From Saprospiraceae bacterium (lineage in GTDB: Bacteria > Bacteroidota > Bacteroidia > Chitinophagales > Saprospiraceae), in the NCBI GenBank assembly GCA_016717265.1, contig JADKFX010000001.1, positions 2,864,501 through 2,928,500 of the forward strand: a DNA stretch of 64,000 bases, given 5' to 3'. Positions 45,751 to 56,600 of the stretch are shown one piece after another (within the stretch, counting starts at the first letter, position 1; each line of letters opens with the position of its first letter). The notes under the pieces were generated by a model that ran no database searches, had not been told where the DNA came from, and saw only the letters and a program-made list of their open reading frames with translations. Both the position numbers and the translations under genes were made by a program.

Positions 45751-48099
45751 ATGAATCATCACAAATTTAATATATTATTTGCATTATCCGTTTTCTTATG
45801 TAGTTGTAATACGACCAGATTATTACAACCTAACGAGCTCCTGCTTAAATCAAACAAAATTGAAATTGAAAATTTTAAATCATTAGAAACTAAAGTCAGC
45901 TTGAATGAGCAACTTTCCACTTTATACAAACAGAAACCAAATCGAAATTATTTTCTTTTTGTTCCTCGGGAACATCTCTATTACAAGTATGTTATTAAAA
46001 AACAAAAAGATAACTGGATTACTAAAACATTGGCAAAACAAAGCGAAAAACCATCTATATTAGATACTTCGCTTTGCACAGCAACCAGGAATAACATCTA
46101 TAATTATCTTTTCAATATGGGTTATTTTGCTGCAAATTGCAGATACGAAATCAAGTCGAAAAATCAAAAAGCAAGTGTAACTTATTATGTTAATCCAGGG
46201 GAGCGATATATAATAAATGATATTCAATTCTTAGCTGAAGATTCTAGTATTCAAAAACTTTTAGAAGAAAATCAAGAAGCATCATTTCTTAAACCCGGAA
46301 ATCCATTGGATAATAGCTTATTTCAAAGTGAAAAAGCTAGAATCAGTGAGCTGCTATTTAATAACGGATTTGTAGAATTCAATCCAATATATATACAAAC
46401 GCTGGACGTAGACACGATACATTTGAAAGCAAATATTAAATTAAATATAATTAATCCTGAATTCAAATCAAGACATACACAATTTACAGTAAATAAGATA
46501 AATGTAAATCCGAATTACAAACCAAGCGATTCAACAAAACTGATTCATACGGTTCAAGATTCTATTGATTATCTCATCGATCCAGAAAATAAGTTTGTTA
46601 AATTAAGTGTTATATCTTCTAAAATTGGCTTTCGTCCAAACACTATCTCAAATAAATCCTACATTGACGAAACATATGATAAACTTTCAAGATTAGGAAT
46701 TTACAGATTTGTTACCATCGAGCCCAAAATTGATTCTTTAGATCCAACTAAAATAAATTATAATATTTTACTTACCTCCCATAAAAAATGGGTTTTTGAC
46801 TTTGGAGCTGATTTGAATTATACTTCCATCAAAACGACCAGTAAAACATTATTTGGGGTATCTGGTTTTGTCCTTTTAAAAAACCGAAATCTATTTAAAG
46901 GTGCGGAAAGTTTTACAACCAAATTTGAGGTAGGAACGGAATTAAATCTTTTTAATTTAAATAAATTTAATTCTTTAAACTTTCACTATAGCAATGAACT
47001 ATCACTCCCAAGCTTTTATGATATAACAGCTAGTTGGCGCATTGCACGGTTTTTATTTAGACCATTTACTAAATTAAAGGACAGGCCTGACTCTCGAACG
47101 AATTTAAAAATTGGAGCAGATTATGAAAATTTGGTCGAACTCTATAAATATACAAGTTTTAATACAAACATTGAATATGAATGGCAAATTAACAGGAGAA
47201 AACGGGTTTCGCTCCATACCTTAGGATTTTTTCTTTACCTGCCTACAACAACAGATACCTTTAATTCCATTTTAAAAAACAATCCTTTTCTGGAAAATAG
47301 TTTTAAAGGTCGTAGAATTTTAACATCCTTCTTTCTTGATAATTTTACATTTTACTATCAAAGTAAGTTAAATAGAAAATCACAACATGCTTTGATAACA
47401 AATTTTAATATCTCCGGACTTGAAGTGCAAGCATTAAACAATTTATATAAATTTACAAGCTCTAAAAATGATACATTTTCGTTCGGTGAATTTGAATTTT
47501 CAAAGTTCATTAGAGGCGAAATTGATTATAGATTCTATTATTCTATATCCGAAAAGAGCAGACTCGCTACTAGATTCTCCATTGGATATGTAAGCCCTTT
47601 TGGTTTCAGTAATTCAGTACCTTATATAAAACAATTTTATGTAGGTGGCCCTCAGAGTTTACGAGCCTGGAATATTCGTGAAATAGGGCCTGGAAGTTAC
47701 AATTTAAACACGGCTAACATAAATAATCGCCAAACATATTTCGCAGCTGGCGATATAAAACTAGAAAGTAGTATAGAATTCCGCTTTGATGTAATTTGGC
47801 GAATTAAGGGTGCATTTTTTATAGATGCTGGAAATATTTGGCTTTTACCCGATGCATTCAATGAAGATAAAAAAGGTATCATCAGCAAAAATCTACTAAA
47901 TGAAATTGCAATCGGAACTGGATTAGGTGTCAGACTTGATTTAAGTTATTTCTTATTTAGAATTGATGCAGGTTTTAAACTTAGAAATCCATATGAAACC
48001 GAAGGAAAACATTGGATCTATTCAAACAAATATCCTGTCAGTTTGAAACACTTATTTGAAAATTATACCCTCCATCTTGCCCTAGACTACCCTTTTTAA
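45751..48099 (+). CDS. BamA/TamA-superfamily outer membrane lipoprotein (TamL-type)
   Basis: 782 aa. Lipobox LCSC at about residues 17-20, so the protein is a lipoprotein, as in the TamL group of Bacteroidota. POTRA-like domains follow (ERYIINDIQFLAEDSS; about 90-330), then a 16-strand beta-barrel ending in ALDYPF with a terminal aromatic. The Omp85 signature appears as FYVGGPQSLRAWNIREIGPG. Likely helps insert or assemble outer membrane or surface proteins. Its stop overlaps that of nth at TTAA (48096-48099). Confidence 0.88.
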   Translation: MNHHKFNILFALSVFLCSCNTTRLLQPNELLLKSNKIEIENFKSLETKVSLNEQLSTLYKQKPNRNYFLFVPREHLYYKYVIKKQKDNWITKTLAKQSEKPSILDTSLCTATRNNIYNYLFNMGYFAANCRYEIKSKNQKASVTYYVNPGERYIINDIQFLAEDSSIQKLLEENQEASFLKPGNPLDNSLFQSEKARISELLFNNGFVEFNPIYIQTLDVDTIHLKANIKLNIINPEFKSRHTQFTVNKINVNPNYKPSDSTKLIHTVQDSIDYLIDPENKFVKLSVISSKIGFRPNTISNKSYIDETYDKLSRLGIYRFVTIEPKIDSLDPTKINYNILLTSHKKWVFDFGADLNYTSIKTTSKTLFGVSGFVLLKNRNLFKGAESFTTKFEVGTELNLFNLNKFNSLNFHYSNELSLPSFYDITASWRIARFLFRPFTKLKDRPDSRTNLKIGADYENLVELYKYTSFNTNIEYEWQINRRKRVSLHTLGFFLYLPTTTDTFNSILKNNPFLENSFKGRRILTSFFLDNFTFYYQSKLNRKSQHALITNFNISGLEVQALNNLYKFTSSKNDTFSFGEFEFSKFIRGEIDYRFYYSISEKSRLATRFSIGYVSPFGFSNSVPYIKQFYVGGPQSLRAWNIREIGPGSYNLNTANINNRQTYFAAGDIKLESSIEFRFDVIWRIKGAFFIDAGNIWLLPDAFNEDKKGIISKNLLNEIAIGTGLGVRLDLSYFLFRIDAGFKLRNPYETEGKHWIYSNKYPVSLKHLFENYTLHLALDYPF

Positions 48100-48734
48100 C
48101 TTAGTTTCTTTCCAAATTTTAAACAGATTGGACAAGTTTCTATATGGTGCCCTCGTGCTTGGCAGTATTTTCTACCATAATAAATAATCTGCAAATGCAC
48201 TTTATTCCAAATTGACTTATCAAATACTTTCATCAAATCCAATTCCGTTTGAACCACATTCTTTCCTGAACTCAAACCCCACCGATGCGCAAGTCTATGG
48301 ATATGTGTATCTACTGGAAAAGAAGGGACTCCAAAAATTTGAGCCATAATTACAGAAGCTGTTTTATGGCCAACACCTGGTAAGGATTCTAAATCTATTA
48401 TGTTGTCAGGAATTTCTCCATTAAATTTTTGAATCAAAATCTCAGACAGTCTGTTTATTGCCTTAGATTTAGTACCAGACAAACCACAAATTTTTATAAT
48501 TTCTTGTATTTGTTCAATGGGAATTTGCACCATCGCGTTTGGATTGTCTGCTAAAGCAAATAATGCTGGAGTTACTTTATTAACTCTCTCATCGGTGCAT
48601 TGTGCTGATAATAAAACCGCGATTAATAATGTAAATGAATTCTGATGGAATAATGGAATTGAAGGTTCAGGAAACAAATGATCCAGAATCTTTGCAATTT
48701 CAATGGCCTTTTCTTTTTTACTTAATCTTATCAC
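48096..48734 (-). CDS. nth: Endonuclease III, DNA glycosylase/AP lyase
   Basis: Base-excision repair of oxidised pyrimidines. 212 aa with the helix-hairpin-helix LPGVGHKTA, catalytic Lys124 and Asp142 (FPVDTHIHRLA). The C-terminal iron-sulfur loop is incomplete: only Cys191, Cys201 and Cys204 are present with altered spacing, and the fourth Cys is missing. Endonuclease III proteins without a full cluster are known in this phylum. Follows the LuxC-like gene with an overlap of four bases. Confidence 0.92.
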   Translation of the reverse strand: MIRLSKKEKAIEIAKILDHLFPEPSIPLFHQNSFTLLIAVLLSAQCTDERVNKVTPALFALADNPNAMVQIPIEQIQEIIKICGLSGTKSKAINRLSEILIQKFNGEIPDNIIDLESLPGVGHKTASVIMAQIFGVPSFPVDTHIHRLAHRWGLSSGKNVVQTELDLMKVFDKSIWNKVHLQIIYYGRKYCQARGHHIETCPICLKFGKKLS

Positions 48735-49774
48735 TCCTGAATATTATTCAAAAATAAAAGCGTGTCGATACCATCCTGATACTCCATTAATTCCGGATGA
48801 TGACAGTGTCCCAATTTAATAGTAGCAACGGAAGTCAAAAGTGAATTAGAGGCCACACATTGTATTTTATTCAAATCAGAATTAATATTAGAATCAAGCA
48901 TATCTAAATTTGAATAATAGCTAAAATTAATAGTAGCAATTGGAGGATTCAAACTTTTATCTTCAACCCATAATAAACTTTCACCTTGCAGAAAATGTTT
49001 ATTATTTAAACAAAGAAGTGCAAATTGATAGTCATAGTTATTCCTATATTTTGTATTCTGTTTCACATATCTATAATGCGTATCCAGAATGTTGATTAAA
49101 TTTTCAATTGGATAATCGAATGGCAAATATAAATGGCCTACATTTCTACATCCCAATCCAAAATAAGAATAGATATCTAATCCAAGTTTTACTAAATCTT
49201 CCACTGATTCTTTACCACTGAGAACCGCAATACTATTTCGATGAGATCGAATAATGCATGGAAATTTTTCCAGATATGTTCTAAAATGATTTGTGGCAAG
49301 AGACCCACCTGTTGCAATCAATGCATCTACATCATTTAGCCTTTCAACAAATGATATCTTTGGATGCTCACTTCCACTAAGAATATTAATTTGTTCGTAA
49401 ATATACTTTGATAAAATACTATCCTTAGTTGACATTTTAATGTATATTTCACACCCAAAACACAAACAGCAAAGTACATCATGAAATGAAACCAGCGGAA
49501 TATTTCCTGCTGCTATGATACCAAGCTTTTTAGATGACCTGATTTTCCTAATTTGATAGTTTGAAATCCATATTTTCAATTTATCTTGATCTAAATAATT
49601 TTTTACAATTAAGTCAATCATTCTATTGACCTCTAATTTTGTAAAATAAGGGTTGTGATATTCTGCTTGAATTTTAACATTTTCAAAATCAACATTTTGT
49701 TCGGTTAGAATTTGTTTTAATCCGCCGCAAATATTTAAAAATTGGTCAAAATTCATTTCATTGTTCTTCATCAT
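48731..49774 (-). CDS. Acyl-CoA reductase, LuxC-like
   Basis: 347 aa NAD(P)H-dependent acyl-CoA/acyl reductase of the aldehyde-dehydrogenase fold. Key stretches are GIIAAGNIPLVSFHDVL in the nucleotide region and YFGLGCRNVGHLYLP with the catalytic Cys. Similar proteins are widespread in Bacteroidota without bioluminescence; the role here is unknown. Start options are ATG at 49774, 49771 or 49756; 49774 overlaps rluD by 17 bases and 49756 leaves one base. Overlaps nth by four bases downstream. Confidence 0.85.
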   Translation of the reverse strand: MMKNNEMNFDQFLNICGGLKQILTEQNVDFENVKIQAEYHNPYFTKLEVNRMIDLIVKNYLDQDKLKIWISNYQIRKIRSSKKLGIIAAGNIPLVSFHDVLCCLCFGCEIYIKMSTKDSILSKYIYEQINILSGSEHPKISFVERLNDVDALIATGGSLATNHFRTYLEKFPCIIRSHRNSIAVLSGKESVEDLVKLGLDIYSYFGLGCRNVGHLYLPFDYPIENLINILDTHYRYVKQNTKYRNNYDYQFALLCLNNKHFLQGESLLWVEDKSLNPPIATINFSYYSNLDMLDSNINSDLNKIQCVASNSLLTSVATIKLGHCHHPELMEYQDGIDTLLFLNNIQE

Positions 49775-50822
49775 TCAATAAATCCTTTCTAAAACTAGTA
49801 TAGTGTCTCCATTTATCTAATAATTGCTTAAAATCAGCTGGCATATCAATTTCGAAATAAAGCGCTTTATTTGTAACGGGATGTATAAAACCTAAACTCC
49901 GAGCATGCAGTGCAAATCTCGGCAACAGTTTATAACAATTCAAAACAAATTGTTTATACTTATTAAAAATGGTACCTTTTACAATTTTATCACCCCCATA
50001 TTTTTCATCATTAAACAATGGATTTCCAATATACTTCATATGCACCCTGATTTGATGTGTTCTTCCCGTCTCTAAAACACATCTGACAAGGCTTGTATAA
50101 TAGTAGCTTTCTATCAACTCATAATGAGTCGTTGCATTCTTGCCTTCTAAACCATCTGCAAAAACGAATTGCCGTTGTCGATGCTTTGGATCTCTACCGA
50201 TGTTTGCTGTTATTGTACCAGATATTGGACTTGGCTCTCCCCAGACTAAGGCATAATATTCTCGCTGAATTGAATGATCAAAAAATTGTTTTGACAAATG
50301 TGCATGCACAAAATCTGATTTAGAAATTACCAGTAAACCTGAAGTTTCCTTATCAATCCTGTGGACTAATCCAAAACGTTCTTTCTCTGTAATATTTGAT
50401 CTGGCATCAGCCGCCCGAAAATGATATGCCAATGCATTTACTAGTGTACCCGTATAAACTCCTGCAGCAGGATGGACAATCATCCCGGGTTGTTTGTTAA
50501 TCACCATCAAAGACTCATCTTCGAAAATGATATCAAGTGGAATATTTTCAGGAATTATTCCAGAGTGGTCAATGAGTTTTGGAATTCTAACATTTATTTG
50601 TTCTAGTCCACTTAATTTATGACTTCGTTTTACTGTCTTTCCATTTAATGTTATGAGTCCTGCGTCAATTGAATTCTGTATTCTATTTCTGGATATTTTT
50701 GAGAATTTGCTTACTAAAAAATGATCCAAACGGATTGCCGATTGACCTTTATCAACGACAATTTGCATTTCTTCATAACTTTCTTCTTCATTTGTGTCAA
50801 AATTTTCTATTGGATCTTCCAT
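49758..50822 (-). CDS. rluD: RluD-type 23S rRNA pseudouridine synthase
   Basis: 354 aa. N-terminal S4 RNA-binding domain (RLDHFLVSKFSKISRNRIQ at about 29-47), then the RluA/RluD catalytic domain with GLVHRIDKETSGLLVIS holding the active Asp. GRTHQIRVHMKYIGNPLFND is the conserved motif III. Modifies uridines in 23S rRNA, probably those of helix 69 if a true RluD. The first 25 residues are acidic (ENFDTNEEESYEE). Divergent from the PLP enzyme gene with 42 bases between starts. Confidence 0.93.
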   Translation of the reverse strand: MEDPIENFDTNEEESYEEMQIVVDKGQSAIRLDHFLVSKFSKISRNRIQNSIDAGLITLNGKTVKRSHKLSGLEQINVRIPKLIDHSGIIPENIPLDIIFEDESLMVINKQPGMIVHPAAGVYTGTLVNALAYHFRAADARSNITEKERFGLVHRIDKETSGLLVISKSDFVHAHLSKQFFDHSIQREYYALVWGEPSPISGTITANIGRDPKHRQRQFVFADGLEGKNATTHYELIESYYYTSLVRCVLETGRTHQIRVHMKYIGNPLFNDEKYGGDKIVKGTIFNKYKQFVLNCYKLLPRFALHARSLGFIHPVTNKALYFEIDMPADFKQLLDKWRHYTSFRKDLLNDEEQ

Positions 50823-50864
50823 AATCTTGAATATAATATTGAAATTTGTATTTAAATAAAATTA

Positions 50865-52064
50865 ATGAATTCCAAACCATTTAAACATTTAGAATCTCTG
50901 TGTGCAGCAGAAGCAAAAATAAGAATTACTACACAACCACACAAAATACCGCTTTTTGCCAGCTCTGCATTTAAATTTGAAAGCATTGAAGATGGCATTG
51001 AAATTTTTAAAAATCAGCCAGGTTCTCATGTATATACCCGATATGGAAATCCAACCATTGAAGCGGTTGCACAAAAAATTGCTAATTTAGAAGTTTTTGG
51101 TTCAGATTTGGCAGCATTTGGTCTTTTGACTAGTAGTGGCATGGCAGCTATTCATTTAACAATTCAAACAATTTTGAAACCTGGAGATTCGATATTAACT
51201 CAAGGAAACCTATATGGTGGGACTACAGAACTTTTCAACAAAGTTTTTGGACCTCAAAATATTAATATAGAAATTATTGACTTTGGAGCTTTAGATAATT
51301 TAGAACAATCAATTTCTAATCTAAAGGTACAGCCTGTCATTTTTATTGAAACACCTACGAATCCTACCCTACAATGTATTGACATCCTAAAGGTATGTCA
51401 AATCGTTCACAAATATAAAGGTTTGGTTATTGTTGATAACACATTTGCTACCCCCGTAATTCAACAACCTATTCTATTAGGTGCAGATGTTGTAATACAT
51501 TCAACTACTAAGTTTTTACACGGCCATGGGGTCTCAACAGGTGGCGCCATTGTAACAAGTAATGAAAACTTATTTAAGGCAATATGGGAAACCCAGAAGT
51601 TGGTTGGAAGTAATTCAAACACATTTGATGCCTGGCTTGTAAATATCGGATTAAAAACGCTTGTATTACGAATGGAAAAACAATCTGAAAATGCTTTGCA
51701 ACTAGCACATTATCTTTCAAAACACCCAAAAATTAATAAAGTTCATTATCCAGGCTTACCAAATGATACCAATCATCAACTAGCTAAACAACAAATGGAA
51801 AAATTTGGAGCGATGTTAAGTTTTGAAGTTGGTTCTGAATATCAGGATGCAATAAATTTTGCAAATCGATTAAATCATTGTGCTTTGGCTCCATCTTTAG
51901 GTGAAACAGATACGATGGTTTTACATCCTGCTTCAATGTCTCATTTAAAAATTCCTAAAGAGACCAGACTGAAATATGGAATAACAGACAACTTAATACG
52001 ATTTTCAGTAGGAATTGAAAATATAGAAGATATTATTGATGACATTGAACAAGCTTTAGCATAA
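50865..52064 (+). CDS. Cys/Met metabolism PLP-dependent enzyme (methionine gamma-lyase / cystathionine synthase type)
   Basis: 399 aa trans-sulfuration enzyme. PLP-binding SGMAAIHLTIQ, YGGTTELF, VDNTFATPVIQQP and the Schiff-base lysine in HSTTKFLHGHG. The tyrosine from YTRYGNPT and the C-terminal signature SLGETDTMVLHPASMSHL are also present. Family members act on methionine, homocysteine esters or cystathionine; which one cannot be decided from sequence alone. Stands alone on the plus strand between two minus-strand genes. Confidence 0.87.
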   Translation: MNSKPFKHLESLCAAEAKIRITTQPHKIPLFASSAFKFESIEDGIEIFKNQPGSHVYTRYGNPTIEAVAQKIANLEVFGSDLAAFGLLTSSGMAAIHLTIQTILKPGDSILTQGNLYGGTTELFNKVFGPQNINIEIIDFGALDNLEQSISNLKVQPVIFIETPTNPTLQCIDILKVCQIVHKYKGLVIVDNTFATPVIQQPILLGADVVIHSTTKFLHGHGVSTGGAIVTSNENLFKAIWETQKLVGSNSNTFDAWLVNIGLKTLVLRMEKQSENALQLAHYLSKHPKINKVHYPGLPNDTNHQLAKQQMEKFGAMLSFEVGSEYQDAINFANRLNHCALAPSLGETDTMVLHPASMSHLKIPKETRLKYGITDNLIRFSVGIENIEDIIDDIEQALA

Positions 52065-52134
52065 TAAATAAAATGTTATCTTTTATTATTACGATTTATA
52101 ATTTATTTGTGCTAAAACGTATACAATAGACTTC

Positions 52135-52629
52135 TTATTGATTATTTAATTCAATTACTTCCATATCTTTTATTTCTGCTTTATCAATTGTAAAGCGCAT
52201 TAAAGTTCTAACTTTTTGAAAACCTGATTTTCCGCATGCTCCAGGATTAATATATAATACTTGATGTAATTGATCAAAAGCCACTTTTAAAATATGAGAG
52301 TGACCACAAACAATAATGCCTGGTTTTTCAATTTTAATAAGTTCTCTCACCTTTGGATTATAGCTTCCAAATTTTCCTGCAATATGTATCAATAATACTT
52401 TAAAATCTTCAGCTTGAAACAGCTCATGTTCTTTTGTTATCGTTCTGATTTTATGATCATCAATGTTTCCAAAAACGATCTGTGTTTTTTTAAATTCCTT
52501 CAGCTGATCAACAATTTGTATAGATCCAATATCACCAGCATGCCAAATTTCGTCACAACTTTCAAAGTAATTGAAAACTTTCGGGTCCAAATAAGAATGT
52601 GTATCAGATAACAATCCTATTTTAATCAT
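52135..52629 (-). CDS. YfcE/MJ0936-type metallophosphoesterase
   Basis: 164 aa calcineurin-like phosphodiesterase. Metal-binding set: GLLSDTHSYLD at 5-15, WHAGDIG, FGNIDDH and CGHSHI. Small single-domain cytoplasmic enzyme; substrate unknown. Starts within the stop of the upstream dehydrogenase gene (ATGA, 52626-52629), so coupled to it. Convergent to the PLP enzyme gene. Confidence 0.9.
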   Translation of the reverse strand: MIKIGLLSDTHSYLDPKVFNYFESCDEIWHAGDIGSIQIVDQLKEFKKTQIVFGNIDDHKIRTITKEHELFQAEDFKVLLIHIAGKFGSYNPKVRELIKIEKPGIIVCGHSHILKVAFDQLHQVLYINPGACGKSGFQKVRTLMRFTIDKAEIKDMEVIELNNQ

Positions 52630-53594
52630 TCCTTAATCTTAAGTACTAATTTCCCAAATTGATTTCCAGATTCCATTTTTTTAAATACTGTTTCAAATTC
52701 AGTAAAGGCAGATATACTATCTATAATAGAAACTAATTTATTAGCTTCTACAAATTCCAACATTTCTTTAAATTCATTTTGTGTACCCATCGTGCTCCCA
52801 AAGATTGATAATTGCTTCCAAAATATCTTTTGCGGGCTTAATCCATCAATGATACCTTGTGTGCCGCCATAAATACAAATTCTGGCACCACCATTACAAA
52901 GATTAAGTAACTTCTGAAATGATATACCTGCAGCACTATCTATAATAATATCAAAGCCGCCAGACTCCTTCAACAGTTCAACATCCCAATCAGAATGTAA
53001 ATAATTTACACCATGAATTGCTCCTAATTGTATTGCCTTTTCAATTTTGTGATCATCAGAAGAGGTTACAAATACTTTTAATCCAAACACAACTGCAAAC
53101 TGCAAAACATGAAGTGCTACCCCACCACCGATCCCATGAATTAAAATAGTTTCACCTGCTACAGGTTTACATTTTGAAAACAAAGCCCGATAAGCTGTAA
53201 TTCCAGCTAAAGGCAATGCAGAAGCTTCTGCATCCGATAAATGCTCAGGAACTTTGTAAATATATTCTTCAGGAACCGATACAAACGTTGCAAAACAACC
53301 ATTCTGGGGCAGTCCCAAAATCTGAAAATCATCGGATTGCACAGCATTATTATTGCCCCAAAAAAATCCAGGATTCACAAGGATTCTAGTTCCATTTAAG
53401 TATCCGCAAAAATCGGAGCCAGGGATTATAGGAAATTTAATTTTTGCGTATTTTCCTTTAGATATCCAAAGATCTCTATGATTAATCGAAGCATGTGAAA
53501 CTTCTACAATATCATAACCTTCCTTTAATTCAGGCATTTGGGCATCCTGAATTAATAACATTTCATCCTTACTTCTAAATTGTATTGCTTTCAT
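52626..53594 (-). CDS. Medium-chain alcohol dehydrogenase/quinone reductase family protein
   Basis: 322 aa MDR oxidoreductase. GroES-like N-terminal half with INHRDLWISKGKYAKIKFP and IPGSDFCGYL, then a Rossmann NAD(P)H-binding half with LIHGIGGGVALHVLQFA (GxGxxG pattern). No clear structural-zinc Cys cluster, so closer to zeta-crystallin-like quinone reductases. Physiological substrate unknown. Overlaps the YfcE-like gene by four bases. A terminator of the upstream giant gene lies 9 bases before its start. Confidence 0.88.
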   Translation of the reverse strand: MKAIQFRSKDEMLLIQDAQMPELKEGYDIVEVSHASINHRDLWISKGKYAKIKFPIIPGSDFCGYLNGTRILVNPGFFWGNNNAVQSDDFQILGLPQNGCFATFVSVPEEYIYKVPEHLSDAEASALPLAGITAYRALFSKCKPVAGETILIHGIGGGVALHVLQFAVVFGLKVFVTSSDDHKIEKAIQLGAIHGVNYLHSDWDVELLKESGGFDIIIDSAAGISFQKLLNLCNGGARICIYGGTQGIIDGLSPQKIFWKQLSIFGSTMGTQNEFKEMLEFVEANKLVSIIDSISAFTEFETVFKKMESGNQFGKLVLKIKE

Positions 53595-53602
53595 AATTAT
53601 GC

Positions 53603-53637
53603 AAAAATAAAAAAAGTGTCCTCATAATAAGGACACT
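53603..53637 (-). terminator. Terminator of the giant secreted-protein array
   Basis: On the minus strand AGTGTCCT (53630-53637) pairs with AGGACACT (53615-53622) around a 7-base loop and is followed by TTTTTTATTTTT. It lies 30 bases after the stop of the gene at 53667 and ends the array, separating it from the dehydrogenase gene. Confidence 0.85.
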
Positions 53638-53666
53638 CTACTTTATTAAACCGATATAAAAAATCC

Positions 53667-56600
53667 TTATTTGCTAAGTATCAATTTTTTCACTCCATTA
53701 AAATTATTGGCTTTCAACTGGTAATAATAAATACCTGCCTCACCAATCTCGGATTTGGAGATCGTAAATTGATTTTTACCTTTTTGTACTCTTAATTCTT
53801 TATTCAGTATCATACGCCCTTTTATATCATACACAGAGATCGAAACTTGCTGATCAAATGGAATATGAAAACTAATTACTGACGACTCACTAAATGGATT
53901 CGGTTGATTTTGATACAATTCATATTGTGAAAAGTTTAAATCTGTGCCTTTAATTCTAAACTCAATATCCATTACATCCATCTTTTCATTATAAGCTTCT
54001 GGATTTAAACCAATATAGCTTAATCCAACTAAGTCACTCACAATGGATGGTTTGGTAACATTTAATACAATATAGAATAATGGCATGTCCGTTTTCGTTA
54101 TACCGCGATTACTATTCCAACTTACTGGGATGAATCCTTTATCCAATTGATTCATTGCATAATTCGCATCCGTAATCGTAACTGAACCCGATTTAATTTG
54201 AATAAACTGAGAGGATTCCATATTATATTCAAGTGTCATTTGAAATCCATTTAACTCGCTATTCCAAGTTCCATAAACTGGAATTGATATTTCACCAGTT
54301 TTTACAAGTTTATGATTTTCAAATTCAAATATCAAAGATTCCTTACTCCGTTTTTCTACACCACTGTTAAGATCTGTAGTTTTTGCACTATAATTTATAT
54401 CACCCATTTTAACACCCATATAATCAAAAGCAACATTCGGACCTTGTAATGCTTTTACTTCATATAAAGTTTCCCATGGCGAATTCTCCCAAGGATTTTC
54501 AGGATTATCAAAAACTGTTGACTTTTTAATAAATGACCATGATTCTGTGCCATTACTAAAAGTATTTGTTATTCCTAAAATCAGTTTTCTTAATTCTGAA
54601 ATATCAGCTGCTGTAATTGAATGAGAGTTGTTTACATCTGCTGCAATATATTGGTATACAGAATTAAATCTTTGCAATCCTAAGATATGCTTTTGCATTA
54701 AAACGATATCTGCAGTAGAAACTCCATTACTTATATCATCATTTTTAATAGGTCGCAATTTATAGTCCTCTCCTTCAGGTAAATCGACAAAGATATATTC
54801 TCCAATTTTATCGGAATTAATAGAGCCAAACATAATATCTGATTTTAATAATTCTAAATGTGCATTCTGAAGTACAGAATTTGTTGTTGTATTAATTAAA
54901 CCCGCTATGATACCGCCATTTGTAAACTTGTTTGGACAAATATTGCCATTGTTATCTTGTAATAGTAACGAAGTTTTACAAAATGTTTGATTTCCATCTA
55001 AGTCTGTAATGTATAATGTTATCTCAATAGTATCTCTAATACCATTAAAAATATCTGCACAGGTAAATCTTTTTATACTATCATTAGGATTTGTAGTAAA
55101 GGAGAATCTTAATTTGTTCTGTGGAGTACAATTATCGGCACTCTTTTCATCAAAAAATCTCGCAGGCACATCAATAAAAGCACCTGTAGGCATCACCACT
55201 GCAATCAAACCTGTTTTACAAAAAGGAGTTGGTTGTTTGCAATCTTTAATTCTGATTAATTGATTACAAGTAGCGGCATTGCCACAAGAATCTCTAACTG
55301 TCCATTCAATGGTATGGTAACCACCTGAATATAATCCACTTGCATTATTACCTTGATTTATTGAACCAAAACTTCCATCATTATTTAAATCCACTCGGTA
55401 TGACCAAATCAATTTTGTATCATCAGTACAATCATCCGTAGCGACTCCCAACAAATTCACATTTGCATCGCAGGTAAGATCATTTGCACAAGTTTCTTTG
55501 AAGGCACACGTAACATTGTCAATTATAGGTGCTACTGTATTTCTTAAGTAAATAATCTGATCTCTTTTAAAAATACCTGCAGAATTTGGATCATTAACAT
55601 CATACAGACACCAGTCAATAACCCGCCAATGTCTTATAATTTTTATACAGAATCCACCAACATTATAAAATCTTTCATCTGTTGAACCAGCAATCAAATT
55701 ACTACAAGGTCTTGTTGGATAAGATGGTTTTCCTGCAAAATCAGGATGTGCATCTGTTGCCTTACAGCCATTGATTGTAATATCAGCTGGCCAAATTATT
55801 GAATCAATAGTAATCGGATTTTTATCAATGACTGTGATCGATTGTGGACATGCCGTAAATTGTCCACCTGCAGCTGTTGCAATCCATAGTCTTCTTATAG
55901 AACCAGAACCACATTTCCATGTAATGGTGTCATCTCTATAGGTAACTACTGTATTTGAACAAATATTTGTTGCAGTTGCTCTTCCCAATAATGTTAAGTT
56001 GCCAAGATCTGTACCGCAATCCACCGTAATATTAGGTGGGCAATTAATAGTTGGAGGAATCTTTTCTTGAACCGTAACAGAAACCATACAATCATTAAAA
56101 TTACCTTTCTCATCCCATACCCGGAATACAACCATATGCGGATTTCTTGTCAAGTCTTCACAACAAAATGTCACTTTCGGACCAAAGTCTAAATTTCCAG
56201 AAACACCACACCAATCATTCATTCTTCTGATAGCCATAGAATCCACTTCACAATTATCATAACTTCCTTGATTTACAGAGGTAGCATATAATTGTCCAAT
56301 TCCTTGTTCGTTTATACTTATTACAGTATGTTGATCACAAATTGCAACTGGATCTAATCTATCCACTATCAAAACTTCAATTCTACACTTGGTAGAATTA
56401 CCACAATCATCCGTAACTATAAATTGAACCCAAGTAGTATCCTTAGGTAATCCTGTAATTACTGCATTTCCATTTACATAAGTAACGTTATCTGTACGAT
56501 AGTCCCCAGCTTCTGGCTGCCCGTTAGGACTTGCCAATTTGTATTCTACAGTAAATGTAGTATTGGAACAATCCAAAATTAGTTGAGGTGGTGGTATTAT

